NCBI GenBank assembly: GCA_030765055.1
Contig: CM060947.1
Span: 106,428,389-106,492,388, forward strand
DNA from: Mantis religiosa
Taxonomy: Eukaryota > Arthropoda > Insecta > Mantodea > Mantidae
Direction of reading: 5' to 3'
Length of the DNA stretch: 64,000 bases
Under the pieces are notes generated by a model that made no database searches, was not told the origin of the DNA, and was given only the letters and a program-made list of their open reading frames with translations. Shown here in pieces: positions 55,431 through 64,000 of the stretch. The position numbers and the translations under genes are program-made. Position 1 is the stretch's first letter, and every line of letters begins with the position of its first letter.

Positions 55431-55868
55431 GGTCAGTTATATAGTTAAACGGACTTGTTTTTAAATTTATTAAATACAATATGTTTATAGATTTTGCATT
55501 TCTCTAGGGTAACTTAACTTTTTCCACATAAACTAAAGCTCAAATGCAAATATCTCATTTTAGCCAGCTTATTATACTATGAACAATTACATAACTATGT
55601 CATTTGCAATAACTATACAACTTTAGATTGATATTGTTACTTCTGTGATAACTTCTTGCTCATCTATCTTGATTATTGTATCCCATTCTAGCACTTCCAA
55701 AATATAATTCATTATCACCGAGTGTGGAATAGTAGGGAAGGTGCTTGTAGCGGTAGACCCAACAATATAGCAAGTGTACTCATATAATTGTCCAAAAGTA
55801 ACAGGAGCAGACAGCTACATTGCTTGCTGAATGTGTGATTGTGTAAGGCTATTAGCAGAGGTGATTTT

Positions 55869-57520
55869 TAGTTAATTGATGGAAATTAATCATTTCTCCA
55901 CACTAGCCGTATATAGGCTAAGATATTTTGATGGATAGAGTCAACATGAAAAATTCAATGCCATGGCCGGGATTTGAACCACGGATCTACTGGTTTCCGT
56001 CCAGTCGCTCTTAACCTTTGAGCTACCATGGTCAACGTGCCTTCCTGACATTAAATTCTCCAGTTGACTCATATTTCCCCGGTAGACCACTAGGGGCTCT
56101 CGCATCCGAGATACACCGTTCGTGGCGACTTACTATTGTAAGTACTTAAGTCCCAGGCTTCATCATTTAACTCTTATTATTTTAGTTAATTGATGGAAAT
56201 TAATCATTTCTCCACACTAGCCGTATATAGGCTAAGATATTTTGATGGATAGAGTCAACATGAAAAATTCAATGCCATGGCCGGGATTTGAACCACGGAT
56301 CTACTGGTTTCCGTCCAGTCGCTCTTAACCTTTGAGCTACCATGGTCAACGTGCCTTCCTGACATTAAATTCTCCAGTTGACTCATATTTCCCCGGTAGA
56401 CCACTAGGGGCTCTCGCATCCGAGATACACCGTTCGTGGCGACTTACTATTGTAAGTACTTAAGTCCCAGGCTTCATCATTTAACTCTTATTATTTTAGT
56501 TAATTGATGGAAATTAATCATTTCTCCACACTAGCCGTATATAGGCTAAGATATTTTGATGGATAGAGTCAACATGAAAAATTCAATGCCATGGCCGGGA
56601 TTTGAACCACGGATCTACTGGTTTCCGTCCAGTCGCTCTTAACCTTTGAGCTAAATGATGAAGCCTGGGACTTAAGTACTTACAATAGTAAGTCGCCACG
56701 AACGGTGTATCTCGGATGCGAGAGCCCCTAGTGGTCTACCGGGGAAATATGAGTCAACTGGAGAATTTAATGTCAGGAAGGCACGTTGACCATGGTAGCT
56801 CAAAGGTTAAGAGCGACTGGACGGAAACCAGTAGATCCGTGGTTCAAATCCCGGCCATGGCATTGAATTTTTCATGTTGACTCTATCCATCAAAATATCT
56901 TAGCCTATATACGGCTAGTGTGGAGAAATGATTAATTTCCATCAATTAACTAAAATAATAAGAGTTAAATGATGAAGCCTGGGACTTAAGTACTTACAAT
57001 AGTAAGTCGCCACGAACGGTGTATCTCGGATGCGAGAGCCCCTAGTGGTCTACCGGGGAAATATGAGTCAACTGGAGAATTTAATGTCAGGAAGGCACGT
57101 TGACCATGGTAGCTCAAAGGTTAAGAGCGACTGGACGGAAACCAGTAGATCCGTGGTTCAAATCCCGGCCATGGCATTGAATTTTTCATGTTGACTCTAT
57201 CCATCAAAATATCTTAGCCTATATACGGCTAGTGTGGAGAAATGATTAATTTCCATCAATTAACTAAAATAATAAGAGTTAAATGATGAAGCCTGGGACT
57301 TAAGTACTTACAATAGTAAGTCGCCACGAACGGTGTATCTCGGATGCGAGAGCCCCTAGTGGTCTACCGGGGAAATATGAGTCAACTGGAGAATTTAATG
57401 TCAGGAAGGCACGTTGACCATGGTAGCTCAAAGGTTAAGAGCGACTGGACGGAAACCAGTAGATCCGTGGTTCAAATCCCGGCCATGGCATTGAATTTTT
57501 CATGTTGACTCTATCCATCA
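55869..57520. mobile_element. Inverted tandem array of family A SINE, six units, 12-bp TSD
   Basis: Flanked by AGAGGTGATTTT at 55857-55868 and 57521-57532. Left half, reversed units starting at 55872, 56186 and 56500 (period 314, the third cut at about 56652). Right half, forward units starting at 56653, 56967 and 57281 (period 314, the last cut at 57520). Units look identical by eye. Forward units have an A box (TAGCTCAAAGGTTAAGAG) and a perfect B box (GGTTCAAATCC at 56841, 57155, 57469). The left margin is the fixed SINE 3' end, the right margin is truncated. The centre joins two different points of the unit, so the halves are not a simple mirror. Confidence 0.9.
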
Positions 57521-57589
57521 AGAGGTGATTTTGTTTATTGTTGTTACACAATTTCAGATTATTATCAGAGAAGTAATATATGATAGTGA

Positions 57590-57591
<2 letters not shown>

Positions 57592-57640
<49 letters not shown>
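57592..57640. repeat. (TA)n microsatellite, Tc1 insertion target
   Basis: Pure TA up to the left TIR of the Tc1 element. Confidence 0.95.
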
Positions 57641-57642
<2 letters not shown>

Positions 57643-57645
<3 letters not shown>

Positions 57646-59065
57646 TCCTGGAAATTGAAATTAGAACACCGTGAATTCATTGTCCCAGGAAGGGGAAACT
57701 TTATTTACACGTTCCTGGGGTCAGATACATCACATGATCACACTGACAGAACCATAGGCACATAGACACAGGCAACAGAGCATGCACAATGTCGGCACTA
57801 GTACCGTGTATAATCAACCTGTCGCAGCAATGCAGGCTGCTATTCTCCCATGGAGACGATCGTAGAGATGCTGGATGTAGTCCTCTGGAACGGCTTGCCA
57901 TGCCATTTCCAGCTGGCGCCTCAGTTGGACCAGCGTTCGTGCTGGACGTGCAGACCGCGTGAGACGACGTTTCATCCAGTCCCAAACATGCTCAATGGGG
58001 GACAGATCCGGAGATCTTGCTGGCCAGGGTAGTTGACTTACACCTTCTAGAGCACGTTGGGTGGCACGGGAATCATGCGGACGTGCATTGTCGTGTTGGA
58101 ACAGCAAGTTTCCTTGCCGGTCTAGGAATGGTAGAACGATGGGTTCGATGACGATTTGGATGTACTGTGCACTATTCAGTGTCCCCTCGACGATCACCAG
58201 AGGTGTACGGCCAGTGTAGCAGATCGCTCCTCACACCATGATGCCGGGTGTTGGCTCTGTGTGCATCGGTCGTATGCAGTCCTAATTGTGGCGCTCACCT
58301 GCACGGCGCCAAACACGCATACGACCATCAGTGGCCCGAAGGCAGAAGCGACTCTCATCGCTGAAGACGACACGTCTCCATTCGTCCCTCCATTCACGCC
58401 TGTCGCGACAACACTGGAGGTGGGCTGCATGATATTGGGGCGTGAGCGATAGACGGCTTAACGGTACGCGGTACCGTAGCCCAGCTTCATGGAGACGGTT
58501 GTGAATGGTCCTCGCCGATATCCCAGGAGTAACAGTGTCCCTAATTTGCTGGGAAGTGGCGGTGCGGTCCCCTACTGCTCTGCGTAGGATCCGACGGTCT
58601 TGGCGTGCATCCGTGCGTCGCTGCAGTCCGGTCCCAGGTCGACGTGTTCGTACACCTTCCGCCTACCACTGGCGACAACATCGATGTACTGTGGAGACCT
58701 CACGCCCCACGTGTTGAGCAATTCGGCGGTACGTCCACCCGGCCTCTCGCATGCCCATTATACGCCCTCGCTCAAAGTCCGTCAACTGTACATACGGTTC
58801 ACGTCCACATTGACACGGCATGCTACCAGTGTTAAAGACTGCGATGGTGCTCCGTATGCCACGACAAACTGGTTGACACTGACGGCGGCGGTGCCCAAAC
58901 GCTGTACAGCTAGCGTCATTCGACGGCCAACACCGCGGTTCCTAGTCTGTCCCCTGTGCCGTGCGTGTGATCATTGCTTGTACAGCCCTCTCGCAGTGTA
59001 CGGAGTAAGTATGGTGGGTCTAACACACCGGCGTCAATGTGTTCTTATTTCCATTTCCAGGAGTG
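57643..59065 (-). mobile_element. Tc1-like DNA transposon
   Basis: 1423 bp, with TIRs of about 27 bp: cactcctggaaattgaaat on the left and cactcctggaaatggaaat from the right end read in reverse. Flanked by TA repeats on both sides, as expected for TA-target elements. GC-richer than the flanks. Confidence 0.88.
57814..58821 (-). pseudogene. Tc1-like transposase, three or more in-frame stops
   Basis: ATG at 58821, stop at 57814-57816: 335 codons, normal Tc1 length, no net frameshift. N-terminal HTH (LTDFERGRIMGMREAGWTYR, VGREVSTV), then VFSDESRFCL (first D, near 58370), FQHDNARPH (second D, near 58080) and SPDLSPIEHVWDWMKRRL (E, DD34E type, near 58000). Stops interrupt at about 58670 (after RQW), 58283 (after RHN) and 58230. 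Dead but recent in appearance. Confidence 0.87.
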
Positions 59066-59078
59066 TATATATATACAT

Positions 59079-59081
<3 letters not shown>

Positions 59082-59146
<65 letters not shown>
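59082..59146. repeat. CA/TA microsatellite
   Basis: (CA)n then (TA)n on the right of the Tc1 element. Confidence 0.95.
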
Positions 59147-59147
<1 letters not shown>

Positions 59148-59342
59148 AAAGTCTAATATGTATACATTTTATATGCAATCTCAAATGCATAAAGTTATTT
59201 ACAGTGAATGTGAAATAATTATTTTTGAGGCATTATTAGAGTAAAGGGAAAGTAGGCACAGACACAAAGGGAAATTTAACTCAGAGAGACTAGCTCACCC
59301 TGAGAGAACAAAATACATTGAACTAACCCTAACATATGCAGT

Positions 59343-59725
59343 AGAAGTACTTGAGGTCCCAGGCTTCATCATTAACTATTATTTAAGTTAATTGATGGAA
59401 ATTAATTATTTCTTCGCATTAGCCATGTATAGGCTAAGGTTTTTAATAGAGTCAAACTGAAAAATTCAATGCCATGGCCAGAATTTGAACCACTTACTTA
59501 CAATAGCAAGTCACCACAAACAGTATCTTGAATACAAGAGCCCTTAGAGGTTTACTTGGAAAATATAAGAGTCAGTTGGAGAACTTAATGTCATGACAGC
59601 AAATTGGCCATGGTAGCTCAATGGGTAAGAGCAAATGGAAGGAAACCAGGAGATCCATGGTTCAAATCCGGGCCATGGCATTGAATTTTTCAGTTTCACT
59701 CTATCTATTCAAAACCTTTACAATC
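59343..59725. mobile_element. Fold-back family A SINE
   Basis: Reversed unit from about 59343 (fixed end ttaattgatgg at 59390) to a reversed B box near 59488, then a switch to a forward unit with A box near 59613 and B box near 59660, ending tttcactctatctatt. No TSD recognised. Confidence 0.68.
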
Positions 59726-59729
59726 CTTA

Positions 59730-60755
59730 GCAGTGTTTACAGAATTATGTACCTTTCAAATGGTTACAGCTTTGGTATCCAGCAAATGAAATGCTGTTTC
59801 TAACTGCGGTCTAATGTAAACAACCTGAGACTCTTGACATTTCTTGCTTCAATGACAATGTTTTCATTTTTGTGTTAGCCAATAAGGTGTCATCACCTTC
59901 TTTCCCTTCGCCTTTGAACTTTAAATGAAAACACATTGCCATATTAGACTGCAATGTAGCACATGGTTTACTAACATATATGCATATCATCTGTATTTTC
60001 ACATTTAATTTTTGTTGTTGAGTGATCCTCTGCTAGGAGAGAATAGCACTATATGACAATGATTCTGTATTCCATCTCTGAGTCTGAGCAAAAGCAGTTT
60101 CATAGTTTTCCTTAGTCACTGAGCAAATGCTGGTTTGTTTAGTTTGCTTTGGTTAATTTAACTTCTCACCCTTCCATTTTATTTCCACCTCATTCTCAAT
60201 CTAGCCTTTTAGGATTGGAAATGTCGGACACTGATGTTGGTGTTGTGTTGCTTCCTGGTGGTAACAGTGGTATGTGTATGCTATTCTTATCATGGAGGAA
60301 GCGCTGCGGTCACATCAATACCTCCTGACACTGGGATGAAGAACTTTCAGTACCTATTACACACCCACCGTGGTCTCTAACTTGGTTCCTGTATCAGGTT
60401 GGGCACTCTCATTTTCTCGCCCCCTCCCAGCATTTGACATAGTAAACTGCAGCTAGTACAGGCTCAGCATGAAATACCCTCCACTGTCCCCCACTTACCA
60501 CCATTTACCTTTATTTTTGACCACTGTGCAACATAGCTTACACAGTGAAATATTGATACTGTATTCTGCAATGTGACAATGAACTTCGAACACCATCCAT
60601 TGAGTTTCCAAACAACCAGATTTCACCAATGAATTATATAGCTCTCTTTATAGTTTTCATCCAGTTTAGATTCCAACTTTGTGGATATCTCTGTCTTAGA
60701 TAGGTAACACAACCTTGTGCTTGGCAACAGCTTCAATAAATAAACATACCCAACA
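59730..60755. other. Gene-free stretch
   Basis: Nothing recognised apart from a short (GAA)n at 60758-60782. Confidence 0.4.
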
Positions 60756-61179
60756 GAAGAAGAAGAAAAAGAAGAAGAAGAACTTGAAAGAAAATCCTTC
60801 AATTTAGTATCAGATTCAAAGGCATGCAAAAGGCTTGCATGTATAAGTAGCAGACTGACTTGCAACATAGATTTAAGGAAAATTGTTCAACAATATCATC
60901 ACTAGTAAACCTCATGAATGGCATATCTCAAAGACTGGAGGAAAAACAGTCTCTTCACTTGTCATATGTAACAGTTCAAATGCTTTTCACTGTGTTCACC
61001 ATGAAATACTTAAAAAAATAGATTTTTATGGTATAGAGAACATATCATTAAAATGGTTCCAGTTGTATCTTAACAACCACAAAAATAAAATAATTCTAAA
61101 AAATAGTAACAGCATAGCACACTCAAACTGGAGCATGATAAAAAATCAGGTACCATAAGGAAGTGTCTTAGGACTATTA

Positions 61180-62034
61180 CACAAATAAAAATATTTGCCA
61201 CTAAGGCTTCACTTATCTTAAGAAATTGGTGTTGATACTTCTTTTCAAATGGAAATCGATTTTGCAAATTAATTATCAAATATAAATAAAATATAAAAAA
61301 ACTGTTAATGGTATTTCTACCCTTAAAAAGATAAAAGATGATTATAATTTAAAAAAATGTACTTACCATCCTTGGGTTAATAAACATTTTCAATTTTTTT
61401 TTAAAGAAGTTGGTATAATTTTAGTACCTTAAAATAAATATAGTATTTAAAATTTACTACATTTTTCTAAAAAAGATAAAATTCCTAATAATAAAAATAT
61501 CTGGTATTGATCAATTTAATTTTTTAGATTGTGATCAGGTTTATATTGGAAAGACGAAACGTAATTTGGAAACCAGAACGAAAGAACATTTTCGTAACAT
61601 TAAGCATAAACAAGCTGATAAATCGGTCGTAGCAGATCATTTTTGGTCATTTAACCATAAAATAAATCCTGAAGTGAAATTATTAAAACAATTAAATGGT
61701 CCAATTGATTTAATAGTGCGGGAAAAGGTATTTATTTTAAAAAATAAACATCGCGTAATGAATTTTGAAATACCAGCAGTTGATTCTTTTGTTTCGTTTT
61801 TAGATGTTGGCAATACTAAAAAAACATAAGAAAGGCATGGTAACTGGTATCCTTGACAACAGAGTTTATCTTTGGACTGAGGATGCAAGCGATTTGTTTG
61901 CGAAATCGATTTCCATTTGAAAAGAAGTATCAACACCAATTTCTTAAGATAAGTGAATCCTTAGTGGCAAATATTTTTATTTGTGTAATATTTATCGCTT
62001 CTCTGTAACTAGCTTCATTTTCTATATAATCAGT
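61180..62034 (+). mobile_element. Penelope-like element with inverted ends and GIY-YIG domain, 16-bp TSD
   Basis: TGTCTTAGGACTATTA at 61164-61179 and 62035-62050 flanks it. The left arm (61180-61270) is the inverse of 61898-61986. The centre encodes only the endonuclease: DCDQVYIGKTKRNLETRTKE near 61530, VVADHFWSFNH, REKVFILKNKHRVMNFEIP, ending at a stop at about 61828. The GIY half is missing (5'-truncated). A hammerhead motif follows the stop, then a 48-base tail. Confidence 0.87.
61868..61914 (+). ncRNA. Hammerhead ribozyme motif with compensatory stem III
   Basis: TGGA, CTGAGGA at 61877-61883, one T, stem II GCAAGC/GTTTGC, GAAA, TCGA (instead of CATG), TT, then TCCA pairing with TGGA (four pairs). 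The C-G pair of other copies is U-A here. Confidence 0.65.
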
Positions 62035-62570
62035 TGTCTTAGGACTATTACTCTACATACTGTATACAAATGATCTCCCTAAAAACATGAGTGAAAAAGC
62101 AATAATTTATTCAATGATACAGCAGTTAGGATAAAAGCAGCAGGTAGCATAGAGCTGATGCAGAAAGCAGCTGAAATAATGCCTGCACTAAAAATAAATT
62201 GTTTGATGGCAATGCACTAAAACTAAGCACATCTAAAACTTCTGTTATGCACTTCAAACAAACAAAAATAGGCAATAACATGTTACCTGTTACCAATATA
62301 AGTAGTGCTACCTCAGCAAAAATACTTGGAATGTATATCAATAATCACTTAAAATGGCAGGAACATATACAATACATAGCCAAAATATTTAACTCTGCAT
62401 GTTTTAATATGTTCTTCCTCTCCCAAACTATAAACTTAGAGATTAGGGAAGTAGTATATTTTAGCTATTTTCATTCTGTTATGAGGTAAGGAATAATTAT
62501 CTGGGATCATGCAACAGGCTGAGAATGCATATTATAAAGCCAAAAGAAAATAATCAATATTTTGTGCAAA

Positions 62571-64000
62571 GTTTAGAGGAAGTAGTACAAGCCATTGGGT
62601 CGAGCAAGAAAATCGTCATAATAGGGGACTTAAATTTTGATTTTGGTAAAAAATTAGATAGTCGATTAACAGATTTACTGATGCTATGTTCCCTTCATCC
62701 TACCGTGAGTAAATCAACTAGAGTAACAATACATTCAGCCACAATTTTAGACCAGATTTTAATACCCAATGATTTTACTAATACTGTCATACAAGTTATT
62801 GATACAGGTTTTTCTGATCACTATGCATTATCAGCTACCTTAAATGATTATACTACCATAAACAGAAACACTAAACAGCCTTTGTTAAAACAATATAGTA
62901 GAAATATAAATAAACATAGCTTAGCAGATCTAAAGGCCAGACTTGAAACAGAAGATTGGAGCCCTATATATGCAACAAATGATATCAATGTTATGTATGA
63001 ATCATTCATAAATAGATTGAAATACCACATGGATATAGTAATGCCAATGAAACTGCGAAAGCTAGGGGAACATAAAAAGAACTGGGTAACAAAGGGTATT
63101 TTGAAATCTGGGACAAGGTTAAGATTTTTGAATTCTTTAAGGGAAAGGGGTACTGATCCGGGCTTAGAACAATACTTTAAGAAATATAAAGAGATATATA
63201 ATAAAGTTTTAATACAAGCAAAAAAGCAGTATTACAGTGAATTTATCAATAATGCTGAGAATAAACAAAAAGCCATGTGGAGTATAACTAAAAAGCATTT
63301 AAAGCAAAGTAATGGGATTAAGAACATATCTGTTAGATTACCAAATGGTTCACTGCCTGAAGATCCTCAAGTAATAGCCAACGTACTTCAAACTTACTAT
63401 AGCGAGATGGTGGAGAGATTAGTTGGGAATCAGCCTTGTAATTTAAATATTGAGCACATAAACTCAGTTGGAATGTGTATGTTTCTAACACCGGTGACAG
63501 AGGCAGAAATTAATACAACACTGAAATCTCTAAAAAATAAACCAAGTGAAGGACATGATCAGGTACCTATAACAGTGTTCAAATACTGCAGTAGTGTTTT
63601 GGATAAAGTACTAAGTTATTTAATTAATAAATCTTTTGAAGCCGGACAATTTTCAGATATACTTAAAATTGCCAAAGTAAAACCAGTTTTCAAAAAAGGT
63701 GATAGAGAAAAAGTCGAAAACTACAGGCCTATATCGATTTTACCAGCCTTATCCAAAATTGTAGAAAAAGCTACGCTAGTAAGATTTAGTTCGTTTTTGG
63801 AGAAGAATAATGTAGTTAACCCTGCACAAAATGGGTTCTGTAAAGGAAAATCCACAACATCAGCAATTTTTGAGTTTACAGATCATATATTGGAGGCTAT
63901 TGACAATGATAATAACTGTACAGGCTTACTAATAGATCTAACCAAGGCATTCGACATGATTCATCATGAAATTCTGTTACAAAAGCTGTACTATTATGGG
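62571..64000 (+). mobile_element. CR1/jockey-type LINE, endonuclease end and RT, open to window edge
   Basis: One plus frame without stops from before 62571 to 64000. Endonuclease C-terminal motifs: IVIIGDLNFDFG near 62620, TILDQILI near 62745, VIDTGFSDHYAL near 62800. RT begins with KIAKVKPVFKKGDREKVENY near 63680, RPISILPALSKIVEK, NGFCKGKSTTSAI and LIDLTKAFDMIHHEIL at 63935. The GVPQGS and FADD boxes would lie beyond the edge. It starts abruptly within the preceding LINE. Related to, but distinct from, the family at 21063. Confidence 0.85.

Larger units (their letters stand above)
60900..62570 (+). mobile_element. CR1/jockey-type LINE RT fragment, split by a PLE
   Basis: The plus strand has CVHHEILKKIDFYG near 60990, WFQLYLNNHK, a QVP-stop-GSVLGL box at 61148-61175 and, after the PLE, LYILYTNDLPKNM at 62050. 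A deletion removes the FADD region. Then come LKLSTSKTSVMHFKQTKI, ILGMYINNHLKW and a tail near 62500. Stops and a missing active site make it dead. Confidence 0.78.

Noticed and set aside
55869..57520. CRISPR-like array
   Set aside because: The 314-bp period, inverted halves, pol III boxes and TSD show SINE units; there are no short repeats with unique spacers.
58156..59244. Plus-strand ORFs across the Tc1 element
   Set aside because: They lie opposite the transposase frame; the 214-codon one runs into the TA microsatellite.

Overview
The window looks like a piece of a large, AT-rich, repeat-dense insect (or other arthropod) nuclear genome. The signs are a spliced SLC17-type transporter gene with GT-AG introns of 1.7 to 10 kb, mariner/Tc1 and hAT-like fossils, arthropod-type LINEs, tRNA-derived SINEs, Ty3/gypsy elements and many Penelope-like elements (PLEs). 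I cannot place the species from the sequence alone. There is no bacterial-style operon, rRNA, functional tRNA gene or CRISPR array.

Host gene. Eight exons on the minus strand (9534-38901) join in consistent phase into a 490-residue C-terminal portion of an MFS anion transporter of the SLC17 (sialin / phosphate-cotransporter-like) family. The stop codon is at 9534-9536. At least one more 5' exon must lie above 38901 and was not found. Everything else between these exons is intronic repeat material.

Layout. 1-1432: decayed DUF7869-type mobile-element protein gene (-). 2.0-9.2 kb: miniature PLEs, two exact tandem duplications, and an RTE-like LINE end with a 13-bp target-site duplication (TSD). 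9.5-38.9 kb: the SLC17 gene, whose introns carry PLEs, fold-back SINE arrays, a 2.7-kb LINE (-), a hAT-like fossil (-), several SINE families and a solo LTR. 39.7-46.9 kb: nested block with a second copy of the same LINE, an I-type LINE with RNase H, PLE 3' ends, a Tc1 fossil split by a SINE, and a dead mariner. 47-51 kb: AT-rich DNA with an old gypsy pol remnant. 51.87-54.58 kb: a young GC-rich gypsy element with near-identical LTRs that has lost reverse transcriptase and the integrase core. 55.87-57.52 kb: a six-unit inverted SINE array with a 12-bp TSD. 57.6-59.1 kb: a Tc1-like element with TIRs. 60.9-64 kb: two LINEs, one interrupted by a PLE with a 16-bp TSD, the other open to the window edge.

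Main result. At least eight loci carry the same small RNA motif beside PLE sequence: C-T-G-A-N-G-A, one T, a hairpin, then GAAA and a four-base near-palindrome. It folds as a minimal type I hammerhead ribozyme. The stem I, II and III pairs change together between families, which supports a real structure. Several of these PLEs are fold-back (inverted pLTR) insertions flanked by 11-16 bp TSDs. A tRNA-derived SINE family in the same window (10.8, 11.3, 17.8, 30.3, 55.9 and 59.4 kb) has the same unusual architecture: a fixed tail at one end, an inverted copy truncated at the other, and 12-22 bp TSDs. I infer that this SINE may be mobilised by PLE machinery or by a shared snap-back reverse-transcription process.
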